A stretch of 64,000 nt of DNA from Lachnospiraceae bacterium (lineage in GTDB: Bacteria > Bacillota > Clostridia > Lachnospirales > Lachnospiraceae): positions 1 to 64,000 of the forward strand of contig JAILHF010000041.1 in assembly GCA_024696005.1 (NCBI GenBank). The letters run 5' to 3'. Below the pieces are notes generated by a model. It saw only the letters and a program-made list of their open reading frames with translations, did not search any database and was not told the origin of the DNA. Position numbers and translations under genes: made by a program. This document shows, piece by piece, positions 45,701-52,672 of the stretch. The number at the start of each line of letters is the position of its first letter. The first letter of the stretch is position 1.

Positions 45701-46273
45701 GATATCCGCGAGGCTTATGTCCCCGCTTTTGCGGGAGCGGAAGAAACGAGCAGCGGGACCGGAAGGGGAAGCGCTTACCACCGTCTGATGGAGCTGCTCC
45801 CTCTGGAACAATGCCCCGCGGAAGGGCGGGAAGAGTGGCTGGCGGCCTGCCTGGAGAAGGAGAAGGCAGCCGGACGCATCACGCGGGAATATGCCGGCCT
45901 GATCCGCCTTCCGGCTTTTGTGCGTTTTCTGGAGCATGAGCAGAGCAGCAGGATGATGGCTGCCGCATCGGCCGGAAAGCTTTACCGGGAGCAGCCCTTC
46001 TTCATGGGTGTGCCGGCAAAGCGCCTGAACGAACAGTTCCCGGAGGAGGAACTCATCCTGATCCAGGGTGTGATCGACGCCTACTGGGAGGAGGATGACG
46101 GACTGGTGCTCCTGGATTACAAGACCGACCGTGTGGCAAGCCCGGAGGAGCTCATCGGACGATACAGCCTGCAGCTGGAACTTTACGCGCAGGCGCTTGA
46201 ACAGATCCGCGGCATCGGGGTGAAGGAGCGGCTGATCTATTCGTTCGCGCTCGATCGCTTTATCGAATTGTGA
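42701..46273 (+). CDS. addA: Helicase-exonuclease subunit AddA (UvrD-like)
   Basis: 'LSVIESRDEDLLVSAAAGSGKTAVLTARI', 'FVDEYQDSNLVQ', 'VGDVKQSIYRFRLARPEIF', 'MTIHASKGLEFPLVF', nuclease 'VIDAYWEEDDGLVLLDYKTDR'. Confidence 0.96.
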   Translation: MAEIKYSPEQLSVIESRDEDLLVSAAAGSGKTAVLTARILSLLADEKDPTDIDRCLIVTFTKAAAAEMRERIGRAIADYSAAHPEDKRMERQAALLHNAQITTIDSFCLFVVRNNFAEIGLDPGFRILDEGEKKLILADCLDEILEEKYREGSEDFLHFVESYSADGSEKTIVDMVLSFFRYACSNPDPEGWIRKAAAEAALEDPADLEQTEWYRYAKKKADALLTEIERLTNEARKLCNEPGGPSGYVNTVNDLLSVVRQLSEKQGYTDRHHITTATIIAGLGRGKNTEDPALREEAKAKIDAARELYKKEILKLYASGEEDLRNEARLLGKNVPALCDLTLALSERFAAEKRERGVLDFTDMEHFALKILLREENGKSVPTAAAEEYRAHFDRIFVDEYQDSNLVQECIVNSIARENNCFCVGDVKQSIYRFRLARPEIFLEKYENYSDAGPKRRIDLNRNYRSRREVLDFVNLVFGHIMKKEVAELDYDEKARLNYGADYPDAKGEEYRAEIDVLLTDVPPDEDGEAEEVPLLEEKRKLSAIEMECRMVAKRILELRREGFQVYDRDEKKLRPLCYRDIVVLTRSTKAYERAMRESFAEYDIPFYCNGRGGYFGALEVRVFLAALKVLDNPVQDMPLHSVLVHFLELFTEDELARLRARVKSGSLYEALVAEKEGEHAERIASFFSWLKKNRERAVWLKVRELMECLMRESGFLDRMSAMPGGEQRRANLKLLLERASSYEQSSYRGLFHFLRYLSQLKVQEIDSGEAGILDEAADVVRLMTIHASKGLEFPLVFCVGLHRKINHDNATAGLLLDPRFGIAQHVIDPKSRVRYDGFKYGILSDKIRADEQAEEMRVLYVALTRAKEKLILTDVQKERGEESGPGELDLHELGQAPNLMKMIRMALNASGVTESYCRYYAAESDAQQAFHEGKRAFGDKSRLLAGELPIDAELMQRIRAFSEHRYAHPELKGLFAKTSVSELKHAAYEDEEARPVFETDIREAYVPAFAGAEETSSGTGRGSAYHRLMELLPLEQCPAEGREEWLAACLEKEKAAGRITREYAGLIRLPAFVRFLEHEQSSRMMAAASAGKLYREQPFFMGVPAKRLNEQFPEEELILIQGVIDAYWEEDDGLVLLDYKTDRVASPEELIGRYSLQLELYAQALEQIRGIGVKERLIYSFALDRFIEL

Positions 46274-46299
46274 AACAAATGAGTTACCATTCACAGCCG

Positions 46300-46322
46300 A
46301 ACTGCGCACCTGCTGCGCAGTT
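46300..46322. repeat. Perfect 9-bp hairpin downstream of addA (REP-like)
   Basis: AACTGCGCA-cctgc-TGCGCAGTT. Confidence 0.8.
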
Positions 46323-46426
46323 ACGGCCCAAAATGTAGAGGTTAAAACATTTCTTTACGTATTCGTGACAAACATTGGATTTTTTTTGCAATATCTGTTA
46401 GAATATGTCTTTAAGGATTAGTTTAT

Positions 46427-46540
46427 CCCCGAGCAAAGCTCGGGGGCTGAGAAGGAAGATTTGCCTGACGGCAAATCTTTGAAGCGCCTCAAAGCCGGCG
46501 CGGGCTCCCCCGAGCTCTGCTCGGGGGTTGAGAAGGAAGC
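46427..46540 (+). repeat. 81-bp-spaced direct repeat carrying hairpins upstream of the HD-GYP gene
   Basis: ccccgagcAAAgctcgggggctgagaaggaag (46427-46458) and ccccgagcTCTgctcgggggttgagaaggaag (46508-46539), with GATTTGCC-TGAC-GGCAAATC (46458-46477) between. Confidence 0.9.
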
Positions 46541-46546
46541 AGAGGA

Positions 46547-48070
46547 ATGACGGAAGCGGAGAAGGGCTTGCTGGAGATTGGCTACAGCATGGCCACCGAA
46601 ACGAATTTCTATACCCTTTTTGATACCATTCTGGATGCGTGCATTCGTTATACCAATGCGGATGGCGGCACGCTCTACATGGTGGATTATGAGGACGAGG
46701 ACGACGAAGACGCGGCCGAAGAGACCAGCGTTCGTCTCGTTCACCTTCTCGACCGTAACCGGACGCTGGATGCCCAGGGAGAGCACATCACGGCTTCTCA
46801 GGCAGACATGGCTTCGATCATCACTCAGAAGACCAGGGATCTTTCGGATTCCAACCTCTTCAGCTATACCTACCGGAACTGCAAGATGCTCAACATCGCC
46901 GACATCTACGAAGTAAAGGGCTTCGATGTCAGGGAGATCCGGGAGTTCGATGCAAGGCATTCCTACAGGACCAAGTCCATACTCATGGCGCCGATCAACG
47001 TGAAGAACCAGAAGATCCTCGGCGTGATGATGCTTTATAACAGTATGAACGAAGCCGGTGAGGTGGGCCCGTTCAGCCGCGACTGCGAGCGCGTGGTCGC
47101 ATCCCTGAGCGCGCAGATGGCGAATACCCTGACCAGCATCATGCTTCTGGAAGATACGGAAGCCCAGCTGGGCTCCTTCGTGAACAGCCTGGTCACGGCT
47201 ATCGATAATAAGACACCCTACAACGCGAACCATACACGAAATGTCAAGAGATACTGCATGAAGGTGGTGGATCTGATCAACGCGAAGCATACCCGCGGTG
47301 ATATCCAGGATATCTTCATCGGTCAGAACGATCGCGACCAGCTGTCCATGGCAGCCCTGCTGCACGACATCGGTAAGCTGATCACGCCGCGTGAAGTGCT
47401 GAACAAGGCGACGCGCCTCGGCACGGCTTATGAAGGGCTGCGGGCCCGCCTCGAAAAGATCCAGCTGCTCAAGAAGATCGACATGCTGGAGAAGCGGCTC
47501 GATCCGGCAGACTGGAGCTCGGAAAACTTAAAGATCGAAAATTTCTTAAACAGCCTGGACGACATGAACTGCTGCGATTTCCTCACGGATGAGGTGATCG
47601 CGAGAGTGGACGAGATCGGGGCCCTGGTCTATAAAACGCCGGACGGTCACGAGATCCCTTATCTCACAAAAGAGGAAAAGGATTTCCTGCATATCCGGAA
47701 GGGAACGCTTACGGATGAGGAAAGGGAACTGGTCCACGAGCATGTGGTCTACACGGACCTGATCCTCAGGGACATCAAGTTTACGGACAAGTATAACAAG
47801 GTCAGGCGCATCGCGGCCTGCCATCACGAATATCTGGACGGCAGCGGCTATCCGAACGGCATCAAGGGAGATGAACTGGATATCCTGACGCGCATCCTTA
47901 CGGCCTGCGATATCTTCGACTCCCTCACGGCGGACGACCGGCCGTACAAGAAGCCCCACGACGGTCCCAGCGCCGTCAACATCCTGAAAAAGATGGCGAA
48001 GGACGGACAGCTGGATGAGAGGATCGTGGGTTATATCGAGGAATGTCTGGTAAAAGAAACTCCGGAATAA
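46547..48070 (+). CDS. GAF plus HD-GYP domain phosphodiesterase-type protein
   Basis: 'AALLHDIGKLITPREVL' and 'HHEYLDGSGYPNGIKGDELDILTRILTACDIFDSLTADDRPYK'; N-terminal GAF-like region. Confidence 0.92.
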   Translation: MTEAEKGLLEIGYSMATETNFYTLFDTILDACIRYTNADGGTLYMVDYEDEDDEDAAEETSVRLVHLLDRNRTLDAQGEHITASQADMASIITQKTRDLSDSNLFSYTYRNCKMLNIADIYEVKGFDVREIREFDARHSYRTKSILMAPINVKNQKILGVMMLYNSMNEAGEVGPFSRDCERVVASLSAQMANTLTSIMLLEDTEAQLGSFVNSLVTAIDNKTPYNANHTRNVKRYCMKVVDLINAKHTRGDIQDIFIGQNDRDQLSMAALLHDIGKLITPREVLNKATRLGTAYEGLRARLEKIQLLKKIDMLEKRLDPADWSSENLKIENFLNSLDDMNCCDFLTDEVIARVDEIGALVYKTPDGHEIPYLTKEEKDFLHIRKGTLTDEERELVHEHVVYTDLILRDIKFTDKYNKVRRIAACHHEYLDGSGYPNGIKGDELDILTRILTACDIFDSLTADDRPYKKPHDGPSAVNILKKMAKDGQLDERIVGYIEECLVKETPE

Positions 48071-48097
48071 AAAAAGAGTCTTGCGACTCTTTTTTTA
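48069..48097. terminator. Bidirectional terminator between convergent genes
   Basis: AAAAAAGAGTC-TTGC-GACTCTTTTTTT. Confidence 0.85.
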
Positions 48098-48109
48098 TTT
48101 TGCGTTCTG

Positions 48110-48682
48110 TCATACGGGCTGTTCGTTGCCGGACATCTGTTTGACTTTTTTCAGGGCTTTGGCCACAGGCGGGATCAGGATCAGTACGATGCTCATGACG
48201 GCCTCGGGAATGATGTAGCTCATGTTGTACACGATCCCGGCCCAGATGGCGGCGGCATCCGCAGCGGACTCACCGACAAATTCCGTGTAGAAGATCACAC
48301 CCGAAACACAGTGGAAGAAGAGCCGCCCCAGCACGCCGACGATGTAACCGATCAGCAGGCCGTTCTTGTTCTTGTGAAAGAAACCGGCCAGTCCCAGAGC
48401 ACCGAAAGCCAGCGGATAGTCCAGGAGCACCTGCAGGGGATGTACCACATAGGGCTCCGTGACGAACTGCAGGATACCGTATGCCAATGCAGCGACCAGT
48501 CCGGTGACCGGTCCGTAAAAATACCCGGGCAATACGATGATCAGCATGGAGAAGAGTGTGATGCTTCCGCCGTTGACCCAGAAAGGACCTTTGATCTTCA
48601 GATAGGTCGCGATCACGGTAGCGAGTGCGATGGCGATGGCGGAAAACGCCAACTGTTTTGCGGTGAACTTTGTTTTTTCCAT
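48110..48682 (-). CDS. thiT: Energy-coupled thiamine transporter S component (ThiT)
   Basis: 'WVNGGSITLFSMLIIVLPGYFYGPVTGLVAALAYGILQFVTEPYVVHPLQVLLDYPLAFGALGLAGFF', downstream of a TPP riboswitch. Start ATG 48682 after GGAGG. Confidence 0.93.
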   Translation of the reverse strand: MEKTKFTAKQLAFSAIAIALATVIATYLKIKGPFWVNGGSITLFSMLIIVLPGYFYGPVTGLVAALAYGILQFVTEPYVVHPLQVLLDYPLAFGALGLAGFFHKNKNGLLIGYIVGVLGRLFFHCVSGVIFYTEFVGESAADAAAIWAGIVYNMSYIIPEAVMSIVLILIPPVAKALKKVKQMSGNEQPV

Positions 48683-48720
48683 AAAAAAAACCTCCTTTTG
48701 ACATAGAGGTAGCACGAAAA

Positions 48721-48793
48721 GCTGCCTCCCTACGCCGGTATTATCCGGATCAGGTGATAAGGGTTCTTCTCAGCGTAACGCGCCCCCGGCAAA
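48721..48793 (-). promoter_or_regulatory. TPP (THI-box) riboswitch controlling thiT
   Basis: Minus strand ...CCGGGGGCGCGTTACGCTGAGAAGAACCCTTATCACCTGATCCGGATAATACCGGCGTAGGGAGGCAGC contains CTGAGA, ACCCTT, ACCTGATCCGGATAATACCGGCGTAGGGA. Confidence 0.96.
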
Positions 48794-48838
48794 AATATAC
48801 GCTTGCTATTGTATGCATTTCGTGGGAAAATGTCAAGC

Positions 48839-50311
48839 ATGTATAAGTATGTTTTATTTGATCTGGACGGAACCCTGACGGACCCGAAGCTCGGGATCTG
48901 CAGATCCGTGCAGCACGCATTGGAAAAATCCGGGCTGGAAGTGCCCGGCATTGACGAGCTGACTCCTTTTATCGGACCGCCTCTGAAGGACAGCTTCCGG
49001 CAGTTCTGCGGCATGAATGACGAAGAGGCCGAGCAGGCGGTTTCCTATTACCGGGAACGCTTTTCGGAGATTGGCTGGAAGGAGAACGAGGTATACGAAG
49101 GCATCCCGGAAATGCTGGAGGCAGCGCATGCGGCCGGCGTCCGTCTCGCCATCGCCTCCTCCAAACCCACGGTTTTTGTGGAACGCATCCTGAAGCACTT
49201 TAAGCTGAGACGCTATTTTGACGTGGTCGTGGGGAGCGAGCTGGACGGGACACGGAGCAAAAAGGAAGAAGTGGTGGCCGAGGCGCTTAAGCAGCTTTAT
49301 ACGCGTTTCGGGAAAAAGGAGGACGAGAGACGCTGCCGTGAAGCCACAGCCATGGTCGGGGACCGGCGCTTCGACATCGAAGGCGCCCGCAGTGAAGGCG
49401 TGGATGCCATCGGCGTGAGCTACGGCTATCAGGAAGAGGGCGAGCTGGCTGCGGCCGGGGCGGATGCCATCGCAACGGATGTGGCAGAGCTTCGGGAGCT
49501 GCTTTTGGGCGGGGAGGATGCGGAGCTCAGGGAGCTGCGCAGGAAGCGGGAAGAGAAGGAGCGTAAACTGAAGGTCCTGCCGGTGCCGGACCGTTCCTTT
49601 TTCCGGGCTCTCTACATGATCATTCCCTTTGCCGTGTATTTCCTGCTTCACCAGGGCATCCTTTATCTGGAAGCGGGCCTTCTGGATCTGGGAAAACAGA
49701 AGGCGCCGGAGTGGATGTCGGCGCATTCCGCGGGGCTGAGCCTTCTGGCCGGAGCCCTGGCGCGCGGCGTGACGATCATTCTCCTATATCTGATCTACCG
49801 GCGGCGGGAGGCGCTGCATGTTCTTCCGCTCTGGCGGAAAAAAGAGGTTCCCCGGAAGCTGGCGCTGATCATCGTGGCGGGAATATCGCTTTCCGCCATC
49901 CTGAACGTGGTGCTGACGGGACTGGCCGAGAGGATCGTCCCCATGATCTACGGGGATGAGGCGGCGAAGAAGATCCTGGAGCGCGCGGCCTATGACAAGT
50001 CCGTTCCCCTGCTGGCCGGGATCCTGCTCTACGTCATCCTGGCACCGCTTCTGGAGGAACTGGTCTTCCGCGGTCTGCTTCTTGCGCGCATGCGGCGCGT
50101 TTTTTCCGCGAAGCTCTGCATCGTGCTGACTGCGCTCTTTTTCGGCTTTTATCACGGCAATATCCTGCAGGGCGTCTATGCCTTTTTGATGGGACTGTTT
50201 CTGGGGCATCTGGCGGTAAAGGAAGACGGGCTGCTTGCGCCGCTTTTGTTTCACATGACGGCCAACGCTTTTATCTTCCTTGCTTCGTATTTTCTGCCGG
50301 AACTTGCCTAA
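48839..50311 (+). CDS. HAD-superfamily phosphatase fused to CPBP-family intramembrane metalloprotease
   Basis: 'YVLFDLDGTLTDPKLG', 'IASSKPTVFVERIL', 'MVGDRRFDIEGARSEGVDAIGVSYGYQEEGEL' then CPBP motifs 'EELVFRGLL', 'FFGFYHGN', 'LFHMTANAF'. Confidence 0.88.
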   Translation: MYKYVLFDLDGTLTDPKLGICRSVQHALEKSGLEVPGIDELTPFIGPPLKDSFRQFCGMNDEEAEQAVSYYRERFSEIGWKENEVYEGIPEMLEAAHAAGVRLAIASSKPTVFVERILKHFKLRRYFDVVVGSELDGTRSKKEEVVAEALKQLYTRFGKKEDERRCREATAMVGDRRFDIEGARSEGVDAIGVSYGYQEEGELAAAGADAIATDVAELRELLLGGEDAELRELRRKREEKERKLKVLPVPDRSFFRALYMIIPFAVYFLLHQGILYLEAGLLDLGKQKAPEWMSAHSAGLSLLAGALARGVTIILLYLIYRRREALHVLPLWRKKEVPRKLALIIVAGISLSAILNVVLTGLAERIVPMIYGDEAAKKILERAAYDKSVPLLAGILLYVILAPLLEELVFRGLLLARMRRVFSAKLCIVLTALFFGFYHGNILQGVYAFLMGLFLGHLAVKEDGLLAPLLFHMTANAFIFLASYFLPELA

Positions 50312-50370
50312 ATATTGACGAAATGGTAAAATATCCGGGTGTTTTTTGTTGAGAGAACGGGAGGAGAAGA

Positions 50371-51426
50371 ATGAGCTGGGAAGAGAATGTGCGAAAGGTT
50401 GTTCCTTATGTACCGGGAGAGCAGCCGAAAAGCAGTGAAGTGATAAAGCTGAATACCAATGAGAACCCTTATCCGCCCTCACCGCTGGTGGCGAAGGCCT
50501 TGAAGGATTATGATGCGGGGCTTTTGCGGAAGTACCCCGACACGCAGGCGACGGAGCTGACGGATGAACTGGCGAAGACCTATGGTCTTGAGAAAGAGAA
50601 CATCTTCGTCGGCATCGGTTCCGATGACGTGCTGTCGCTGGCTTTCCTTACGTATTTTAATTCCGGAAAGCCCGTGATCTTCCCGGACATCACCTACAGC
50701 TTTTATGACGTGTGGGCGGAGCTGTACCGCATCCCTTATGAAACGAAGGAGCTCGATGCGGACTTTACCATACGGAAAGAGGATTACCTTTGCGAGAACG
50801 GCGGCGTGGTCATTGCCAATCCCAATGCGCCCACCGGTGTGGAGCTTCCGCTTGAAGTGATCGAAGAGATCGTGGCCTTCAACAAGGACAGAGTCGTGAT
50901 CGTGGATGAGGCCTATGTGGACTTCGGCGCACGCAGTGCCGTTTCGCTGATCCCTGAGCATGATAACCTCCTGGTGGTCCAGACCTTCTCCAAATCAAGG
51001 GCCCTGGCCGGGATACGCATCGGCATGGCCTTCGGGCAGAAGAAGATCATCGATTTTCTGAAGGATGTAAAATTCTCCTTCAATTCCTATACGCTCAATC
51101 CGCTGACGATCGCCGTTGGCGCGGCGGCCCTGCGGGACGATGCCTATTTTAAGGAGATCACTGCCAAAACGGTAAAGACCCGGGAGCGCATGAAGAAGGA
51201 ATTGAAAGAGCTCGGTTTCTCCTTTGCCGATTCCAAGACCAATTTCGTGTTTGCAAGGCACGAAAGCCATTCGGCAGAAGAGATTTACGCCTTCCTTCGG
51301 GAAAGGAACATCTTTGTCCGCCACTTCAAAAAGCCGGAGAGGATAAACGATCATCTCCGCATTTCCGTGGGGACGGAGGAGGAGACTGATAAACTGATCA
51401 TTGCATTAAAGGAGCTGATCAAATGA
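50371..51426 (+). CDS. hisC: Histidinol-phosphate aminotransferase
   Basis: 'KLNTNENPYPPSP', 'NPNAPTGVELPLEVIEEI', 'VVQTFSKSRALAGIRIGMAFGQ'. Confidence 0.9.
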   Translation: MSWEENVRKVVPYVPGEQPKSSEVIKLNTNENPYPPSPLVAKALKDYDAGLLRKYPDTQATELTDELAKTYGLEKENIFVGIGSDDVLSLAFLTYFNSGKPVIFPDITYSFYDVWAELYRIPYETKELDADFTIRKEDYLCENGGVVIANPNAPTGVELPLEVIEEIVAFNKDRVVIVDEAYVDFGARSAVSLIPEHDNLLVVQTFSKSRALAGIRIGMAFGQKKIIDFLKDVKFSFNSYTLNPLTIAVGAAALRDDAYFKEITAKTVKTRERMKKELKELGFSFADSKTNFVFARHESHSAEEIYAFLRERNIFVRHFKKPERINDHLRISVGTEEETDKLIIALKELIK

Positions 51427-51959
51427 GCGCATTGAAGGAATTTCTGCAGACGATCTGCACGGACAGCATTACACAGTATATCGCGTGTTTCATCATATCC
51501 ATGATTCCGCTGATCGAGCTGCGCGGCGCGATCCCCGTGGCTTACCTCTTCAAGGGGATGAACCCCGAGTTCAACCTGGTGGCCGGCTATTGCATCATAG
51601 CCCTGGGGAACATGCTCCCGGTCCCGGTCATCTTTTTCTTCGCACGCAAGGTTCTGGAATGGGGAAAGGATAAAAAGGTCATCGGAAAGTTCTTTACCTT
51701 CTGTCTCGAAAAGGGACACAAGGGAGGCGCGAAGCTGCAGGAAAAAGCGGGACGCGGCCTCTTTCCCGCGCTGGCGCTTTTTGTCGGGATCCCGGTGCCC
51801 GGTACCGGTGCCTGGACGGGCACGCTGGCGGCAAGCCTTTTGGACATGAAGTTCAAGGAAAGCATTCTTGCGGCGATGTGCGGCGTGGTGCTGGCGGGAG
51901 TGATCATAGGCCTGGCCTGCACCCTGGGTGCCGGAGCCCTGTTTGGGATCGCAGGCTGA
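51423..51959 (+). CDS. Small multidrug export family protein (COG2426-like)
   Basis: 'FIISMIPLIELRGAIPVAYLFKGMNPEFNL', 'ALALFVGIPVPGTGAWTGTLAASLLDMKF'. Confidence 0.88.
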   Translation: MSALKEFLQTICTDSITQYIACFIISMIPLIELRGAIPVAYLFKGMNPEFNLVAGYCIIALGNMLPVPVIFFFARKVLEWGKDKKVIGKFFTFCLEKGHKGGAKLQEKAGRGLFPALALFVGIPVPGTGAWTGTLAASLLDMKFKESILAAMCGVVLAGVIIGLACTLGAGALFGIAG

Positions 51960-51981
51960 GATCCGGATTCAAATGAGAAAG

Positions 51982-52009
51982 AAAAAGTCCCGGAAACGGG
52001 ACTTTTTTT
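51982..52009. terminator. Bidirectional terminator between convergent genes
   Basis: AAAAAGTCCCG-GAAA-CGGGACTTTTTTT. Confidence 0.9.
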
Positions 52010-52022
52010 GAAGGTCTTGCGT

Positions 52023-52670
52023 TTACTCCTCCGGGAGAACCACCGGCGTAAGCTTCGGGAACTGTTCTTCCCATTCGCTTTCATAATCAAAGAAATAGGA
52101 CTGGTACGCATTGATGATCAGTGTGCTCCCGTAGGCCTTCAGCCTTTTGTATTCCCTCGAATACGTGGGATGGACATGGCCGTGCAGGAAATAGCGGGGA
52201 TGGTAGCGGTCCATGAGCTCGCGGAAAGCGACAAAGCCCTGATGGGGGCGGTCGTCTCCGTCGCCGATGTGTCTTGCAGGCGCGTGTGCCATGAGGATGT
52301 CGAAGCCGCCGTGCTTGCGCAGCTTGCCGTGAAGCTTTCGCACGCGCCGGTCCATCTCGTGCTGCTCGAACTGCCATTCGCCGGGGCGGTAGCGCAGGCT
52401 GCCTCCCAGACCCAGGATCCGCACCCCTTCGTAAACGAGGATGTCATCCTCCAGAGGAAAGCAGCCGTCGGGCGGGATGCGGTTGTACTTTTCGTCATGG
52501 TTCCCGTGAATGTAATAGACGGGTGCATGGGTAAAGGTGGCCAGAAAAGAGAGGTAGCGGGGATCCAGATCTCCGCAGGAGAGGATGATGTCCACGCCCT
52601 CCAGCTTTTCCGGCTTGAAATAATCCCAGAGACTTTTTGATTCCGTGTCGGCGATCGTCAGTATCCGCAT
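52023..52670 (-). CDS. Metallophosphoesterase family protein
   Basis: 'ILTIADTES', 'DIILSCGDLDPRYLSFL', 'YYIHGNHDE', 'DILMAHAPARHIGDG', 'YFLHGHVHPTY'. Confidence 0.92.
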   Translation of the reverse strand: MRILTIADTESKSLWDYFKPEKLEGVDIILSCGDLDPRYLSFLATFTHAPVYYIHGNHDEKYNRIPPDGCFPLEDDILVYEGVRILGLGGSLRYRPGEWQFEQHEMDRRVRKLHGKLRKHGGFDILMAHAPARHIGDGDDRPHQGFVAFRELMDRYHPRYFLHGHVHPTYSREYKRLKAYGSTLIINAYQSYFFDYESEWEEQFPKLTPVVLPEE

Positions 52671-52672
52671 GG

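Noticed and set aside
39340-46273. Phage or defence island
   Set aside because: AddAB is a housekeeping recombination/repair complex in Firmicutes; no phage or restriction genes accompany it.
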